Positions 44,839 to 53,734 are shown, counted from the stretch's first letter. The stretch: 61,440 nucleotides of DNA from Tissierella sp. P1 (GCF_002266425.1 NZ_NPMN01000027.1:1-61440); one strand, 5' to 3'. The notes: generated by a model from the sequence alone, not told the origin. A program made the numbers and translations.

Positions 44839-46412
44839 TGGCAGAACAATTTTATACAATATTAACTCAAATTGGAAAAGCTAAAATAGCAAATGCTAGT
44901 ACATTAGGAAATAAAGTAAATTTCATACACTTTGCATTAGGTGACGGTAATGGAAGTTACTATAATCCTATAGAGAGTCAACAAGCTTTAAAAAATGAAG
45001 TATGGAGAGGGCAAATAGGTAATGTAGTGATAGATGAAAATAATCCTAGCTGGATAGTGTTAGAAACAATAATTCCTGCTGATCAAGGCGGTTTTATGAT
45101 TAGGGAGGCAGGGGTGTTTGATGATGAAGGAAATATGCTTGCAATAGGTAAATATCCTGAAACATATAAGCCAATAGTTTCAACTGGTAGTGCTAAGGAT
45201 TTGTATATTAGAATGATCTTAGAGGTGAGCAATACTTCTGCAGTGAATTTAAAGATAGACCCTACTATGATACTAGCAACAAAGAAGGACATAGATATAT
45301 TGAGTAATAGAATAAAAAAGAATGAAGATGATATTTTAAATTTTAAAAAGGGAACAACTATAATAGAAGAGTTACAAACTGAAAATAAGACTTTATTAGG
45401 TGCAATAAATGAATTGAATGAAAAAAAGGTTGATAAAATCCAAGGGAAAGGATTAAGTACAGAAGATTACACTACAGACGATAAAAATAAATTAAAAAAT
45501 ATTGAAAATATAATAGAAGAAATGCACAATACAATAGGAGATATAAATGATCTTACTTTACCAGCAGAGTTAAAGGGTAAGGTATTAACTGAACAGACTA
45601 AATATATTCTAGTAAAAGCAGATCAGGCTTTTCAGTCAGCCAGTGATGGTAAACAACAAATTGCTACCGCTATTACTGGCAAAGGTGTTCCAGCTTCAGG
45701 TAGTGATACATTCCCTATATTGGCGAATAAGATAGGACAAATAGAAACAGATAAGACAGGGGATGCAACAGCAATAGCCTCAGACATACTGACAGGTAGA
45801 ACTGCATATGTTAAAGGTTCAAAGCTTATAGGTACTATGCATAATAATGGAGCAATTAGCGGTTCTATAACTGCTCAAAATGGTCAATATACTATTCCTG
45901 CTGGTTATCATAGTGGATCAGGAAAAATAACAGCTACATTTTCAAATTTAACTGCGGGTAATGTAAGAAATGGAGTAAGTATAGGAGGAGTAACTGGATC
46001 ATTTAAAGGTGGATGGAGTCTACGAGAGCTGAGTGTAGACTATGAAAACGATAGAATATATGAAGGAACATTTAATATAGACTTGCCTAGGGGACCTATA
46101 ACTTCATTAAATCAAATAAAAGTATTGCTATTTGTCTGGAATGAATATTGGTCATATTATCACGCAGGGGGTACTACCTACAAGGTAGCAGGTGGTGGTT
46201 ATACTGTAAGTCACTTATGGACACCTTTATCTCAATGGGGGCCCGATTTCAACCCGTCAGCTGGTACTGGTAATCAGGGGTCAAGCATTTATTTAGACAG
46301 TGTTACTATGTCTGGTACTAATATCAGATTAGGATTTAGAGCGCGATTAGGACTTGATGCTAATCATATATATGCAAAATCTGATCTATGCCAGATATAT
46401 TATGAATCGTAA
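44838..46412 (+). CDS. tail fibre (receptor-binding) protein
   Basis: 524 residues. Residues 1-155 are the DUF3751 tail-collar domain (MAEQFYTILTQIGKAKIANA, VNFIHFALGDGNGSYYNP, GGFMIREAGVFDDEGNML). A coiled coil follows (about 155-210), then beta-rich fibre repeats of the type AYVKGSKLIGTMHNNG / SGSITAQNGQYTIPAGYHSG, SIGGVTGSFKGG. The C-terminal 130 residues (WNEYWSYYHAGG, LGFRARLGLDANHIY) are the likely receptor-binding tip. The tip defines which cells the particle hits. The gene shares its first base with the XkdU stop. No chaperone gene follows. Confidence 0.92.
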   Translation: MAEQFYTILTQIGKAKIANASTLGNKVNFIHFALGDGNGSYYNPIESQQALKNEVWRGQIGNVVIDENNPSWIVLETIIPADQGGFMIREAGVFDDEGNMLAIGKYPETYKPIVSTGSAKDLYIRMILEVSNTSAVNLKIDPTMILATKKDIDILSNRIKKNEDDILNFKKGTTIIEELQTENKTLLGAINELNEKKVDKIQGKGLSTEDYTTDDKNKLKNIENIIEEMHNTIGDINDLTLPAELKGKVLTEQTKYILVKADQAFQSASDGKQQIATAITGKGVPASGSDTFPILANKIGQIETDKTGDATAIASDILTGRTAYVKGSKLIGTMHNNGAISGSITAQNGQYTIPAGYHSGSGKITATFSNLTAGNVRNGVSIGGVTGSFKGGWSLRELSVDYENDRIYEGTFNIDLPRGPITSLNQIKVLLFVWNEYWSYYHAGGTTYKVAGGGYTVSHLWTPLSQWGPDFNPSAGTGNQGSSIYLDSVTMSGTNIRLGFRARLGLDANHIYAKSDLCQIYYES

Positions 46413-46466
46413 CTCATAATAATCATAAATAAGTGAAAGAATTAGTATAAAATGGTGAGTAACAGG

Positions 46467-46671
46467 ATGAATAGTGAAGTCTTTGTAGCTATCTTGTAGT
46501 AGGCATATTCGGAGGATTGTCATAACTAATAAATTAGTAAATTACAGACTAGACAGATCAGAAAAAGAAGTAAGAAAATACAATAATGTAATAAAGAGGA
46601 AATTCGTAATAGAAGAACAAATGAAAGTAGCTAGCCATAGAATTAAAGATTTAGAGAAGACTATATTCTAA
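46467..46671 (+). pseudogene. XhlA-like phage membrane/lysis-associated protein, decayed
   Basis: ATG at 46467 (ACAGGATG) reads MNSEVFVAIL and then hits TAG TAG. With small gaps it continues as NKLVNYRLDRSEKEVRKYNN and VIEEQMKVASHRIKDLEK. That matches the membrane helix plus coiled coil of XhlA-type proteins found just after tail fibres in clostridial phages. The hydrophobic segment has lost a few bases, so it is inactive. Confidence 0.75.
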
Positions 46672-46916
46672 TGATAAAAATAAATATAACAGAAGGATAC
46701 AAGGAATATAGCCTTAGATGTTGATAAAACATGTGTATTTTACACATAGATTAGGAGTATAATCGAATTAGTAATGACTTTAGATATGTGAAAGCAGATA
46801 TTATTTTATGAAGTACAAAAGTTTTATACCTATAAAGTAGAGGTGATAGAACAATCATTTTAGGAGAGCATAGCCTTTTTTAGTGTTGTATTTAGGAAAT
46901 AATTAAGTATTTGCAA
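46672..46916. other. non-coding remnant after the tail operon
   Basis: Short fragments without ribosome-binding sites and multiple stops in all frames; no intact holin or endolysin. This is where lysis genes would be expected, so it is probably decayed phage DNA. Confidence 0.5.
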
Positions 46917-46964
46917 AGTAAGAATTCCTTGGATGAAGTAAATTATATCCAAGGAATTCTTACT
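46917..46964 (+). terminator. 18-bp perfect stem-loop ending the tail region
   Basis: AGTAAGAATTCCTTGGAT (46917-46934) pairs perfectly with ATCCAAGGAATTCTTACT (46947-46964), 12-nt loop. Only TATT follows, so its terminator strength is uncertain. Confidence 0.6.
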
Positions 46965-47040
46965 ATTGAATCATAATACATTTATTATTTTATTGTATTT
47001 AAGTGGTAATAAAAATATTTTTAAATTTTAATCTTATGAC

Positions 47041-47072
47041 TCATAATAAATAAAGAAGTGGAATTCCACTTC
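47041..47072 (-). terminator. spore-protein gene terminator
   Basis: GAAGTGGAATTCCACTTC (47055-47072) is a perfect palindrome; on the minus strand it is followed by TTTATTTATTATG. Confidence 0.75.
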
Positions 47073-47096
47073 TCTATTTATTATGCTATTCCAAAG

Positions 47097-47306
47097 TTAT
47101 TTTCCTGCAAGTTGGTTTTGAGCAGACTCAACTAATTTTTTTACCATGTATCCGCCTACGTATCCATTTTGTCTTGAAGTCAAATTACCTTTATCCATGC
47201 TGTCATAATTTGACATACCTAGTTCGTTTGCTATTTCTAATTTCATTTGGTTTAAGGCTGCTCTAGCTTCTGGAACAACTATTCTGTTATTATTGTTATT
47301 AGCCAT
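47097..47306 (-). CDS. alpha/beta-type small acid-soluble spore protein
   Basis: 69 residues with both SASP signatures: VVPEARAALNQMKLEIANEL (Gpr cleavage region) and the C-terminal TSRQNGYVGGYMVKKLVE. A DNA-binding spore-core protein. The ATG at 47306 is 7 nt after AAGGAGGT; the longer ORF from 47330 begins before that site. A sigma-G-like promoter lies upstream. Confidence 0.95.
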   Translation of the reverse strand: MANNNNNRIVVPEARAALNQMKLEIANELGMSNYDSMDKGNLTSRQNGYVGGYMVKKLVESAQNQLAGK

Positions 47307-47352
47307 TTGACAAACCTCCTTTTTCAACAACTTAATTTGTTGTTGTAATATT

Positions 47353-47381
47353 AATATAACCCTTCCATCAATATTTATTCT
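47353..47381 (-). promoter_or_regulatory. sigma-G/F-like promoter of the spore-protein gene
   Basis: On the minus strand GAATA (47377-47381), 17-bp spacer, TATATTA (47353-47359). It resembles the forespore sigma consensus, as expected for a SASP gene. Confidence 0.5.
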
Positions 47382-47503
47382 GGAAATTAATTTTAAATTG
47401 TATAAATATAGCCAGTTTAGTCAATAATCATAATTTGATTTTGTTTTATGCTTATTCTGTTGTATAATTATCATAAATAATAAAATAGACAGAGGGCGAA
47501 AAT

Positions 47504-48598
47504 ATGAAACTAAAGAAAAAGATTATATTTGTTTTATCTTGTTTTTTGCTATTAACTTTTACCGCATGTGAAAAAAATAGGAATAAAGATAATATGGTAG
47601 TTGATACCCCTACAGACTCTATAGTTGGAGATGATGTAGAAGAAACAGAAGAGGAAGAAATAAAAGATCAAAAAGAATTAATAGATTTATCTTTAAAGCC
47701 TAATGAAGCTGGAGAAGTGATGATTCTTATGTACCATAATATTGGTGAAGAGGAGGCTGAGTGGACAAGAACACCTGATAACCTTAGAAAAGATTTATTG
47801 ACACTTTATGAGAAAGGATATAGGCCTGTAAGTTTAAAAGATTTTGTAAATAATGATATGGATGTAGAAGCAGGCATGACACCAGTAGTAATTACTTTCG
47901 ATGATGGAAATGAAAATAATTTTAGGATAATAAAGAATGACAAAGGTGAAGATATTATAGATTCTAATTCAGCTATTGGAATATTGGAGGATTTTAAAGA
48001 GGAATATCCAGATTTTAAATCAACTGCAACTTTTTTTGTATTTGGAACCAATGTCTTTCGACAGCCAGAATTTTTAGAGTATAAACTAAATTATTTAATA
48101 GAAAATGGATATGATATTGGAAATCATACTATTGACCATAGAGGAATGAAAAAAATAGATGATAAAGATGTGATACAGGAAGTTATAGCCAAACAAGTAA
48201 GCAACATAAATAAGATATTATCAGGATATAAAGTGAACACTTATGCACTTTGTTACGGAGAAAGACCAGCAGATAAGGAACTAGAGAGATACTTAGAAAA
48301 AGGAAGTTTTGATGGTACAAGCTACGAAAACATTGCCATCTTAAATGTAGGTTGGAATCCAGCACAGTCACCAGTATCTAATAAATTTAACTCTTTATCA
48401 TTACCTAGAATCAGAGCCTCCGAAATAAAGGTAGATAATGTTGGAATATATAATTGGTTAGATTACTTTGATAGCAATCCAGAAAAAAGATATATTTCAG
48501 ACGGAATCAAGGAAGTAATTACTGTGCCTAAAGTTTTAGAGGAAACAATAAATTTGGAAGGTTTAGATGGTAAAGAATTATATATTTATGGAGAATAG
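47504..48598 (+). CDS. polysaccharide deacetylase-like lipoprotein
   Basis: 364 residues. Signal peptide with lipobox LTFTAC (Cys about residue 22), an acidic linker (EETEEEEIKDQ), then the NodB homology domain: ILMYHNIGEEE, VVITFDDGNENNFR (metal Asp pair), DIGNHTIDHRG (His ligands), TYALCYGERP. It should act on extracellular N-acetylated polysaccharide such as peptidoglycan or a spore/biofilm polymer. AGAGGGCG ribosome-binding site. Monocistronic. Confidence 0.9.
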   Translation: MKLKKKIIFVLSCFLLLTFTACEKNRNKDNMVVDTPTDSIVGDDVEETEEEEIKDQKELIDLSLKPNEAGEVMILMYHNIGEEEAEWTRTPDNLRKDLLTLYEKGYRPVSLKDFVNNDMDVEAGMTPVVITFDDGNENNFRIIKNDKGEDIIDSNSAIGILEDFKEEYPDFKSTATFFVFGTNVFRQPEFLEYKLNYLIENGYDIGNHTIDHRGMKKIDDKDVIQEVIAKQVSNINKILSGYKVNTYALCYGERPADKELERYLEKGSFDGTSYENIAILNVGWNPAQSPVSNKFNSLSLPRIRASEIKVDNVGIYNWLDYFDSNPEKRYISDGIKEVITVPKVLEETINLEGLDGKELYIYGE

Positions 48599-48604
48599 AG
48601 ATAA

Positions 48605-48634
48605 AGATCCTTCGTTTTACGAGGGATTTTTTCT
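48605..48634 (+). terminator. terminator after the deacetylase lipoprotein
   Basis: GATCCTTCG and CGAGGGATT pair imperfectly, followed by TTTTTTC. Confidence 0.7.
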
Positions 48635-48722
48635 ATTTATAATTAACAATTATTTTCTATTGTAATATAAATTTTATTTTAGAATAAATTATATTATATA
48701 AGCACTTGGAGGTGATGTTATA

Positions 48723-49499
48723 ATGAGAAAAACTTATTATAGGAATGATATTAATATTACAGTTAGATTATTAATCGTCCTATGTATAGCATTAGTATTT
48801 TTAGTCTATGTTTCTGTTAAGACTACAGGAAATATTGCAGCTGTATTTTCACCAACTAAGGAATTACCTATATATAGTGTAGAAACACCAGAAAAGAAAA
48901 TAGCTATAAGCTTTGATGCTGCTTGGGGAAATGAATACACCAATGATATATTGGATACACTAGATAAATATAAGGTGAAAAGTACATTTTTCTTAGTAGG
49001 ATTTTGGGCAGATAAATATCCAGAAGACGTAAAAGAGATAGCAAAAAGAGGTCATGATGTAGGAAACCATTCAACTACTCATCCAAATATGCCACAATTA
49101 AGTCCAGAGAAAATGGCAGAAGAATTAAATACAACAGGACAGAAAATTGAAGAATTAATTGGTAAGAAACCAACATTATTTAGACCACCATTTGGTGATT
49201 ATAATGATAACCTTATCCGTACTTGCAGAGAAAATGGTTATTATGTAATTCAATGGGACGTTGATTCCCTAGATTGGAAGGAACTAGGTGTGCAGCCAGT
49301 AGTTGATAGAGTAACAAGAAATGTAAGAAATGGTTCCATTGTACTGTTTCATAATAATGCAAAATATATTAAAGAATATTTGCCTTTAGTTATAGAGCGA
49401 TTACAAGAAAGTGGATATGAAATAGTACCAATTTCTGAACTAATATATAAGGAAAACTTTATGATGGATAATACTGGAAGACAGATTCAAGTAAAATAG
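48723..49499 (+). CDS. PdaB/YlxY-like polysaccharide deacetylase
   Basis: 258 residues with an N-terminal signal anchor (residues 13-33). NodB motifs: KIAISFDAAWGNEYT, FFLVGFWADKYP, GHDVGNHSTTHPNM, LFRPPFGDYND, VIQWDVDSLDW, GSIVLFHNN. This form (SFDAAWGN) is typical of sporulation-linked PdaB, which helps build or maintain spore cortex peptidoglycan. TTGGAGGTGATG ribosome-binding site. It is co-directional with the 49518 gene, 18 nt apart. Confidence 0.9.
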   Translation: MRKTYYRNDINITVRLLIVLCIALVFLVYVSVKTTGNIAAVFSPTKELPIYSVETPEKKIAISFDAAWGNEYTNDILDTLDKYKVKSTFFLVGFWADKYPEDVKEIAKRGHDVGNHSTTHPNMPQLSPEKMAEELNTTGQKIEELIGKKPTLFRPPFGDYNDNLIRTCRENGYYVIQWDVDSLDWKELGVQPVVDRVTRNVRNGSIVLFHNNAKYIKEYLPLVIERLQESGYEIVPISELIYKENFMMDNTGRQIQVK

Positions 49500-49517
49500 A
49501 TAATGATTTGAGGGGAT

Positions 49518-50153
49518 ATGGTGGAACAACAAATGATAATTATTGGAATAGTAGAGAACTCTAAGGACAGAATAACTTTTAAATTATTAAAAGAGATTTT
49601 CACCATGTCTGGTTATAAAATCTACTATGAAAATAAGCTCGAAAGTATGGCAGTATTAAATAAAGGAAATACCAATATCATTATAATCGATATAAAATCT
49701 AATTTAATATCTTCTATAGAAAATATTGGATTTCACTTTAATATACTTATCCATACTTTCTTAAGTCCTAAGGATTATGAAAATCATAAACTAAAGAAAT
49801 TATTTAGTGAATCGGAATATATAATCATAAACTGCGATGAAGAAAGATGGACTTATCTTTTGAATGATAATATTAAACCAATAGTAATAACCTATGGATT
49901 TAATAACAAAGCAACTATTAATCCTTCTAGTTATAATATTCACGACTTAATAGAAACTAATATATGCTTTCAAAGAGAAATAAAAAGAATAGATAGCACT
50001 ATGATTGAGCCATTTGAATTACCCATAAAAATTTATTCCAGAGAGAAACTAGATATTTACTCAGTTATATCAACTATTACCTGTGGATTACTTCTTGGAG
50101 TAGATAAATTTTCTATAAATACTTTTATGAATTTTAATACTCATATAGTTTAA
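49518..50153 (+). CDS. Mur-ligase-like protein lacking the ATP-binding domain
   Basis: 211 residues. The segments SESEYIIINCDEERWTYLL, IKPIVITYGFNNKATINPSS, FELPIKIYSREKLDIYSVIS and TCGLLLGVDKFSINTF follow the order of the Mur-ligase central domain end (nucleotide-state loop, Y-G-x-x-x-x-A strand, hinge strand). The P-loop GTNGKT domain is missing; residues 1-90 are instead a receiver-like alpha/beta stretch. It is probably a degenerate, non-catalytic paralogue; function unknown. GAGGGG ribosome-binding site; likely in an operon with the deacetylase. Confidence 0.6.
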   Translation: MVEQQMIIIGIVENSKDRITFKLLKEIFTMSGYKIYYENKLESMAVLNKGNTNIIIIDIKSNLISSIENIGFHFNILIHTFLSPKDYENHKLKKLFSESEYIIINCDEERWTYLLNDNIKPIVITYGFNNKATINPSSYNIHDLIETNICFQREIKRIDSTMIEPFELPIKIYSREKLDIYSVISTITCGLLLGVDKFSINTFMNFNTHIV

Positions 50154-50201
50154 GAAAAAAGTAACTGCAAAAAATAATTGAAAAAATTTTAACAAATTTT
50201 G

Positions 50202-50240
50202 CAAAAAAAGAAGGATTTTTTAAAAATTTGTCTAATAATA
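50202..50240 (+). promoter_or_regulatory. GAAGGATTTTTT-type intergenic motif with Spo0A-box-like TTGTCTAA
   Basis: CAAAAAAAGAAGGATTTTTT followed after five A by TTTGTCTAATAATA. A related copy lies at 60981-61023. TTGTCTAA differs by one base from the Spo0A-type TTGTCGAA, so control by Spo0A is a possibility, not shown. Confidence 0.4.
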
Positions 50241-50286
50241 GATATATACGAAAGATAAGTTTGCTATATCTATTATTTTTTGTTTT
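50234..50286 (+). terminator. hairpin between 49518 gene and the SSB-like gene
   Basis: AATAATAGATATA and TATATCTATTATT pair (13 bp) around an 18-nt loop, then TTTTGTTTTT. Confidence 0.7.
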
Positions 50287-50361
50287 TGTTCATATTATTT
50301 TCATTAGTAGAATATATTAGATATAGATTAAAAAACATAGGAATAGAGGGGGACAATAGCA

Positions 50362-51036
50362 ATGATTGATAAGATTATGGATACAAATAGTGTAAGGTTA
50401 GTAGGTAAAGTGGCAAGCGAAAAGGTCTTTAGTCATGAGATGTATGGAGAAGGGTTTTATAGTATTGATTTAGAAGTACCTAGATTAAGTGATTCAATAG
50501 ACTTGTTACCTGTTACAATTTCAGAGAGGCTTATGGTAGATATGGATTTATCTATTGGTCAATATGTTATAATAGAGGGACAACTTAGGTCCTATAATAG
50601 ATATATTGACAATAGCAATAGATTAGTTTTGACCATATTTGCAAAGGATATTTATATACCAGATGAAGAAGAATTAATAGAAACTTTGAGAAAGCCTAAT
50701 GAAATTTATTTAGATGGGTATATATGTAAAAAACCAATCTATAGAACTACACCTTTTGGCAGAGAGATAACTGATATTTTAATAGCTGTGAATAGGTCCT
50801 ATAATAAATCAGATTATATACCTTGTATTGCTTGGGGAAGGAATGCAAGATTTTGTGAGAAGATGTTAATAGGAGACCATATTAGACTTTGGGGTAGGAT
50901 TCAAAGCAGAGAATATCAGAAAAAACTTTCTACAGGTGAAGTTGAGAGAAAGATTGCATTTGAAGTATCGGTGTCAAAACTAGAATATGTTGAAAATGAT
51001 AATAATAGATTGGTGGTATATGAACAGGAAGGATAA
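50362..51036 (+). CDS. tandem-OB single-stranded DNA-binding-like protein
   Basis: 224 residues with two OB-fold repeats: NSVRLVGKVASEKVFSHEMY (residues 9-105) and NEIYLDGYICKKPIYRTTPF (110-210), the second with IPCIAWGRNARFCEKM, as in SSB/PriB-like folds. No acidic C-terminal SSB tip (DDDIPF type) is present, so it is not the replicative SSB and may not recruit its partners. The family is widespread in Clostridia without an assigned role. AGAGGGGG ribosome-binding site. Followed by a small membrane protein and hpt. Confidence 0.8.
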   Translation: MIDKIMDTNSVRLVGKVASEKVFSHEMYGEGFYSIDLEVPRLSDSIDLLPVTISERLMVDMDLSIGQYVIIEGQLRSYNRYIDNSNRLVLTIFAKDIYIPDEEELIETLRKPNEIYLDGYICKKPIYRTTPFGREITDILIAVNRSYNKSDYIPCIAWGRNARFCEKMLIGDHIRLWGRIQSREYQKKLSTGEVERKIAFEVSVSKLEYVENDNNRLVVYEQEG

Positions 51037-51044
51037 GATAATTT

Positions 51045-51176
51045 ATGGATACAAAAATGATATTTAGTGCTATAATATTGATAATATTAATAAGTATTCA
51101 ATATACGCTTAATCTTATATTAAGGGAGATTAGGGATATTAGAAAGATGCTAATTAAAAATCCAAATGATGTTTAA
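51045..51176 (+). CDS. 43-residue single-pass membrane protein
   Basis: MDTKMIFSAIILIILISIQY, then TLNLILREIRDIRKMLIKNP. One hydrophobic helix (residues 5-20) and a basic amphipathic tail. GAAGGA lies about 14 nt upstream. It sits 8 nt after the SSB-like gene, so it is probably in the same transcript. No family recognised. Confidence 0.6.
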   Translation: MDTKMIFSAIILIILISIQYTLNLILREIRDIRKMLIKNPNDV

Positions 51177-51200
51177 CTTAAGAGAGAGGAGAGAATAAGC

Positions 51201-51725
51201 TTGGGAGGCAGCAAAAGAGAAAGAACCCTTTATAGTAGAGAGAGTATAAGCACTAGAGTTAAAGAATTAGGAGAAATTATATCTGAGGAATATAAAGACA
51301 AGAATCTGTTGGTTGTATCATTGTTAAGAGGGAGTTTTATTTTTGCTTCAGATTTAGTTAGGGAATTATCTATACCAGTTGAGATTGATTTTATGACAAC
51401 TGCTAGTTATGGACATGATGAAGTATCATCAGGAAACGTAGAAATTGTACATGATATTAGAGCAGATGTAGAAGGAAAAGATGTTTTAATAGTAGATGAT
51501 ATTATTGATTCTGGATATACTTTAAAGAAGGTAAAGGAAATTTTAAGTCTAAAAAAGCCAAATTCTGTTAAGATATGTGTAATGTTGGATAAGCCTAGTA
51601 GAAGGAAAGTAGACTTGGAGCCAGATTTTGTAGGGTTTAGCATACCAGATGTTTTCATTGTAGGCTACGGGCTTAATTATGGTGATCACTACAGAAATAT
51701 ACCTTACATTTTTACATTTGATTAA
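51201..51725 (+). CDS. hpt: hypoxanthine-guanine phosphoribosyltransferase
   Basis: 174 residues: LVVSLLRGSFIFASDLVREL, IDFMTTASYG, the PRPP-binding loop VLIVDDIIDSGYTLKKV, and VGYGLNYGDHYRNIPYI. It salvages hypoxanthine and guanine with PRPP. TTG start after GAGGAGAG. Terminator directly downstream. Confidence 0.96.
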   Translation: MGGSKRERTLYSRESISTRVKELGEIISEEYKDKNLLVVSLLRGSFIFASDLVRELSIPVEIDFMTTASYGHDEVSSGNVEIVHDIRADVEGKDVLIVDDIIDSGYTLKKVKEILSLKKPNSVKICVMLDKPSRRKVDLEPDFVGFSIPDVFIVGYGLNYGDHYRNIPYIFTFD

Positions 51726-51727
51726 AA

Positions 51728-51764
51728 ATTCACCTACAGGAATTATTCTGTAGGTGAATTTATT
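51728..51764 (+). terminator. hpt terminator
   Basis: AATTCACCTACAG and CTGTAGGTGAATT, a 13-bp perfect stem, then TATTG. Confidence 0.85.
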
Positions 51765-51795
51765 GTCATTAAATATAAGTAAAAGGAGAAAAAAT

Positions 51796-52704
51796 ATGGA
51801 ACGTTTCAAAAAAATGCGTGTTTTACAAGTTAATGTATTATATTTAGCACTTGGGCTTTTATTATTCTTTCTGGGATCTATAGTTCAAAGTAAAGAGATA
51901 TATTCTGGATTACTTATTACAGAATATATAATAATACTTTTGCCCAATCTAATCTATTTAAAACTAACAGGAATACCTTTAAAACAGTTTTTGAGACTTA
52001 ATAAGATTAGTCTAAAACAAGCATGGTATATTATTTGGATTACAATTTTTTCATATCCAGTAGCAATATTTTTAAATACTCTAGTAATAACTATTTTAAG
52101 TTTTTTCGGAGAAATGGTACCAAGTTCAGTTCCTATACCTGAGAATTTAGGATTATATTTTTTAAGTATTTTTATTATAGCTTTGTCACCTGGTATATGT
52201 GAAGAAATAATGTTTAGGGGGACAATAATGAATGCTTATGAAGATATAGGAAAAAAGAAGGCAATATTATTTTCTGCAATATTATTTGGCCTTTTTCATT
52301 TAAATCTTCAAAATTTTGCAGGACCAACATTTTTAGGACTAATTTTTGGTATAATTGTCTATAAAACTAATTCCATATACTCCTCTATTCTTGGGCATAC
52401 ATTAAACAATGGGCTAGCTATGACTATTGGATATTTTGGGATGAAGGCACAAAGTCAAGCCATAGATGTGCCAGCATATGAAATACCTTATCAGATTCAG
52501 ATGCTGATCCTATTAGCAGTGCTTAGCATATTTGCTATATGTTCTTTAATTATCCTTATAAAACTGATTAAAAGGTTACCTAAAGGTGAGGAAGGAATAC
52601 AACAGGATATACAACCAAGAGAAACAAATACTCTTCATTATATCCCAATAATAGGTATTATTATTTTATTTATAGTAATAAATATTAAATATTTATTTCT
52701 TTAA
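51796..52704 (+). CDS. CPBP-family intramembrane metalloprotease
   Basis: 302 residues, about eight membrane helices. CPBP motifs: EEIMFRGTIMNAYE (EExxxR), AILFGLFHLNLQNF (FxxxH) and SILGHTLNNGLAM (HxxxN-type). AAGGAGA lies before the ATG at 51796; the ORF extension to 51754 overlaps the hpt terminator. It is a stand-alone copy, different in sequence from the one at 4609. Role unknown. Confidence 0.9.
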   Translation: MERFKKMRVLQVNVLYLALGLLLFFLGSIVQSKEIYSGLLITEYIIILLPNLIYLKLTGIPLKQFLRLNKISLKQAWYIIWITIFSYPVAIFLNTLVITILSFFGEMVPSSVPIPENLGLYFLSIFIIALSPGICEEIMFRGTIMNAYEDIGKKKAILFSAILFGLFHLNLQNFAGPTFLGLIFGIIVYKTNSIYSSILGHTLNNGLAMTIGYFGMKAQSQAIDVPAYEIPYQIQMLILLAVLSIFAICSLIILIKLIKRLPKGEEGIQQDIQPRETNTLHYIPIIGIIILFIVINIKYLFL

Positions 52705-52753
52705 GAATAATTAAAGGGGTTCTTCCTAATAATAGAGCTAGGAGGGATGATAT

Positions 52754-52945
52754 ATGAAGAAAAATAAGAAGAAAGATAAAATTGAAACTTTAGAGGATAA
52801 GTTAAAATATGAGATAGCTGAGGAATTGGGATTAACACAGAAAATCAAAGAAGTAGGTTGGGCTGGATTAACTGCTAAGGAATCTGGTAGAATAGGCGGA
52901 TTAATGACTGTAAGAAAAAGAGAAATGAATAAGAAATCTGAATAA
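52754..52945 (+). CDS. divergent alpha/beta-type small acid-soluble spore protein (SspF-like)
   Basis: 63 residues: LEDKLKYEIAEELGLTQKIK, EVGWAGLTAKESGRIGGLMT, VRKREMNKK. The WAGLTAKESGRIGG-(L/M) segment is the SASP C-terminal signature, and KYEIAEELGL the N-terminal one. This charged form is typical of the clostridial SspF-like group. TAGGAGGGATG ribosome-binding site. Confidence 0.88.
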   Translation: MKKNKKKDKIETLEDKLKYEIAEELGLTQKIKEVGWAGLTAKESGRIGGLMTVRKREMNKKSE

Positions 52946-52966
52946 TTAGTAAAAGGGGGAATAGTT

Positions 52967-53707
52967 ATGGATATCTACAATAAGTTTGCTAATATCTATG
53001 ATGAATTGATGATGGACTTTAACTATGAAGATTGGTTTAATTATATAGAAGACATATTTAAGAAATATAATAAGACGCCTAGGAAGATTATTGAAATGGC
53101 TTGTGGGACAGGAAACCTTTCTTATTATTTAGCGAAGAAAGGCTATAATTTAACTTGTTTTGACTTATCAGAGAATATGCTGTCTCAAGCTTATGGAAAG
53201 CTTAGGAAGTTTAAAAATGTAAAGTTAATAAAACAGAATATGATTGATTTTAATTTAAAAGAATCATTTGACTCTATTATTTCCATATGTGATAGTATAA
53301 ACTATATTACTAGAAAAGAAGATTTACTTCAGACTTTTAAAAATGTCTGGAATCATTTAGAAGATGATGGTATATTTATATTTGATATAAACTCTTTTTA
53401 TAAACTAAAATATATTATAGGAAATAATACCTTTGTAGAAGATAGAGAAGATGTATTCTATACTTGGCAGAATTATTATGATGAGAATAAAAATATTTGT
53501 GAATTCTATTTAACTTTCTTCTTTAGTGAAGACGGGGAAATATATGAAAGATTTGATGAGGAACATAAAGAAAGAGCTTATGAACTAGATGAAATAGTAG
53601 AACTACTTAAAAAAGCAGGATTTAGAGATGTAGATTATTTTCAAGCATTTCAGTTTGAAAGACCAGTAGAAAAAACTGAGAGGATAAACTTTGTAGCAAT
53701 AAAATGA
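52967..53707 (+). CDS. class I SAM-dependent methyltransferase
   Basis: 246 residues. Motif I EMACGTGNLSYYLAKKG (residues 44-60), motif post-I TCFDLSENMLSQA, and DSIISICDSINYITRKEDL. Substrate not evident. The C-terminal part (ERFDEEHKERAYELDEIVEL) follows the YqeM/small-molecule MTase type. AAAAGGGGGAATAG ribosome-binding site; 21 nt after the SASP gene and 27 nt before hslO, so possibly one operon. Confidence 0.88.
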   Translation: MDIYNKFANIYDELMMDFNYEDWFNYIEDIFKKYNKTPRKIIEMACGTGNLSYYLAKKGYNLTCFDLSENMLSQAYGKLRKFKNVKLIKQNMIDFNLKESFDSIISICDSINYITRKEDLLQTFKNVWNHLEDDGIFIFDINSFYKLKYIIGNNTFVEDREDVFYTWQNYYDENKNICEFYLTFFFSEDGEIYERFDEEHKERAYELDEIVELLKKAGFRDVDYFQAFQFERPVEKTERINFVAIK

Positions 53708-53734
53708 TAAATATAGGTTTCAGGAGTGATTAGG

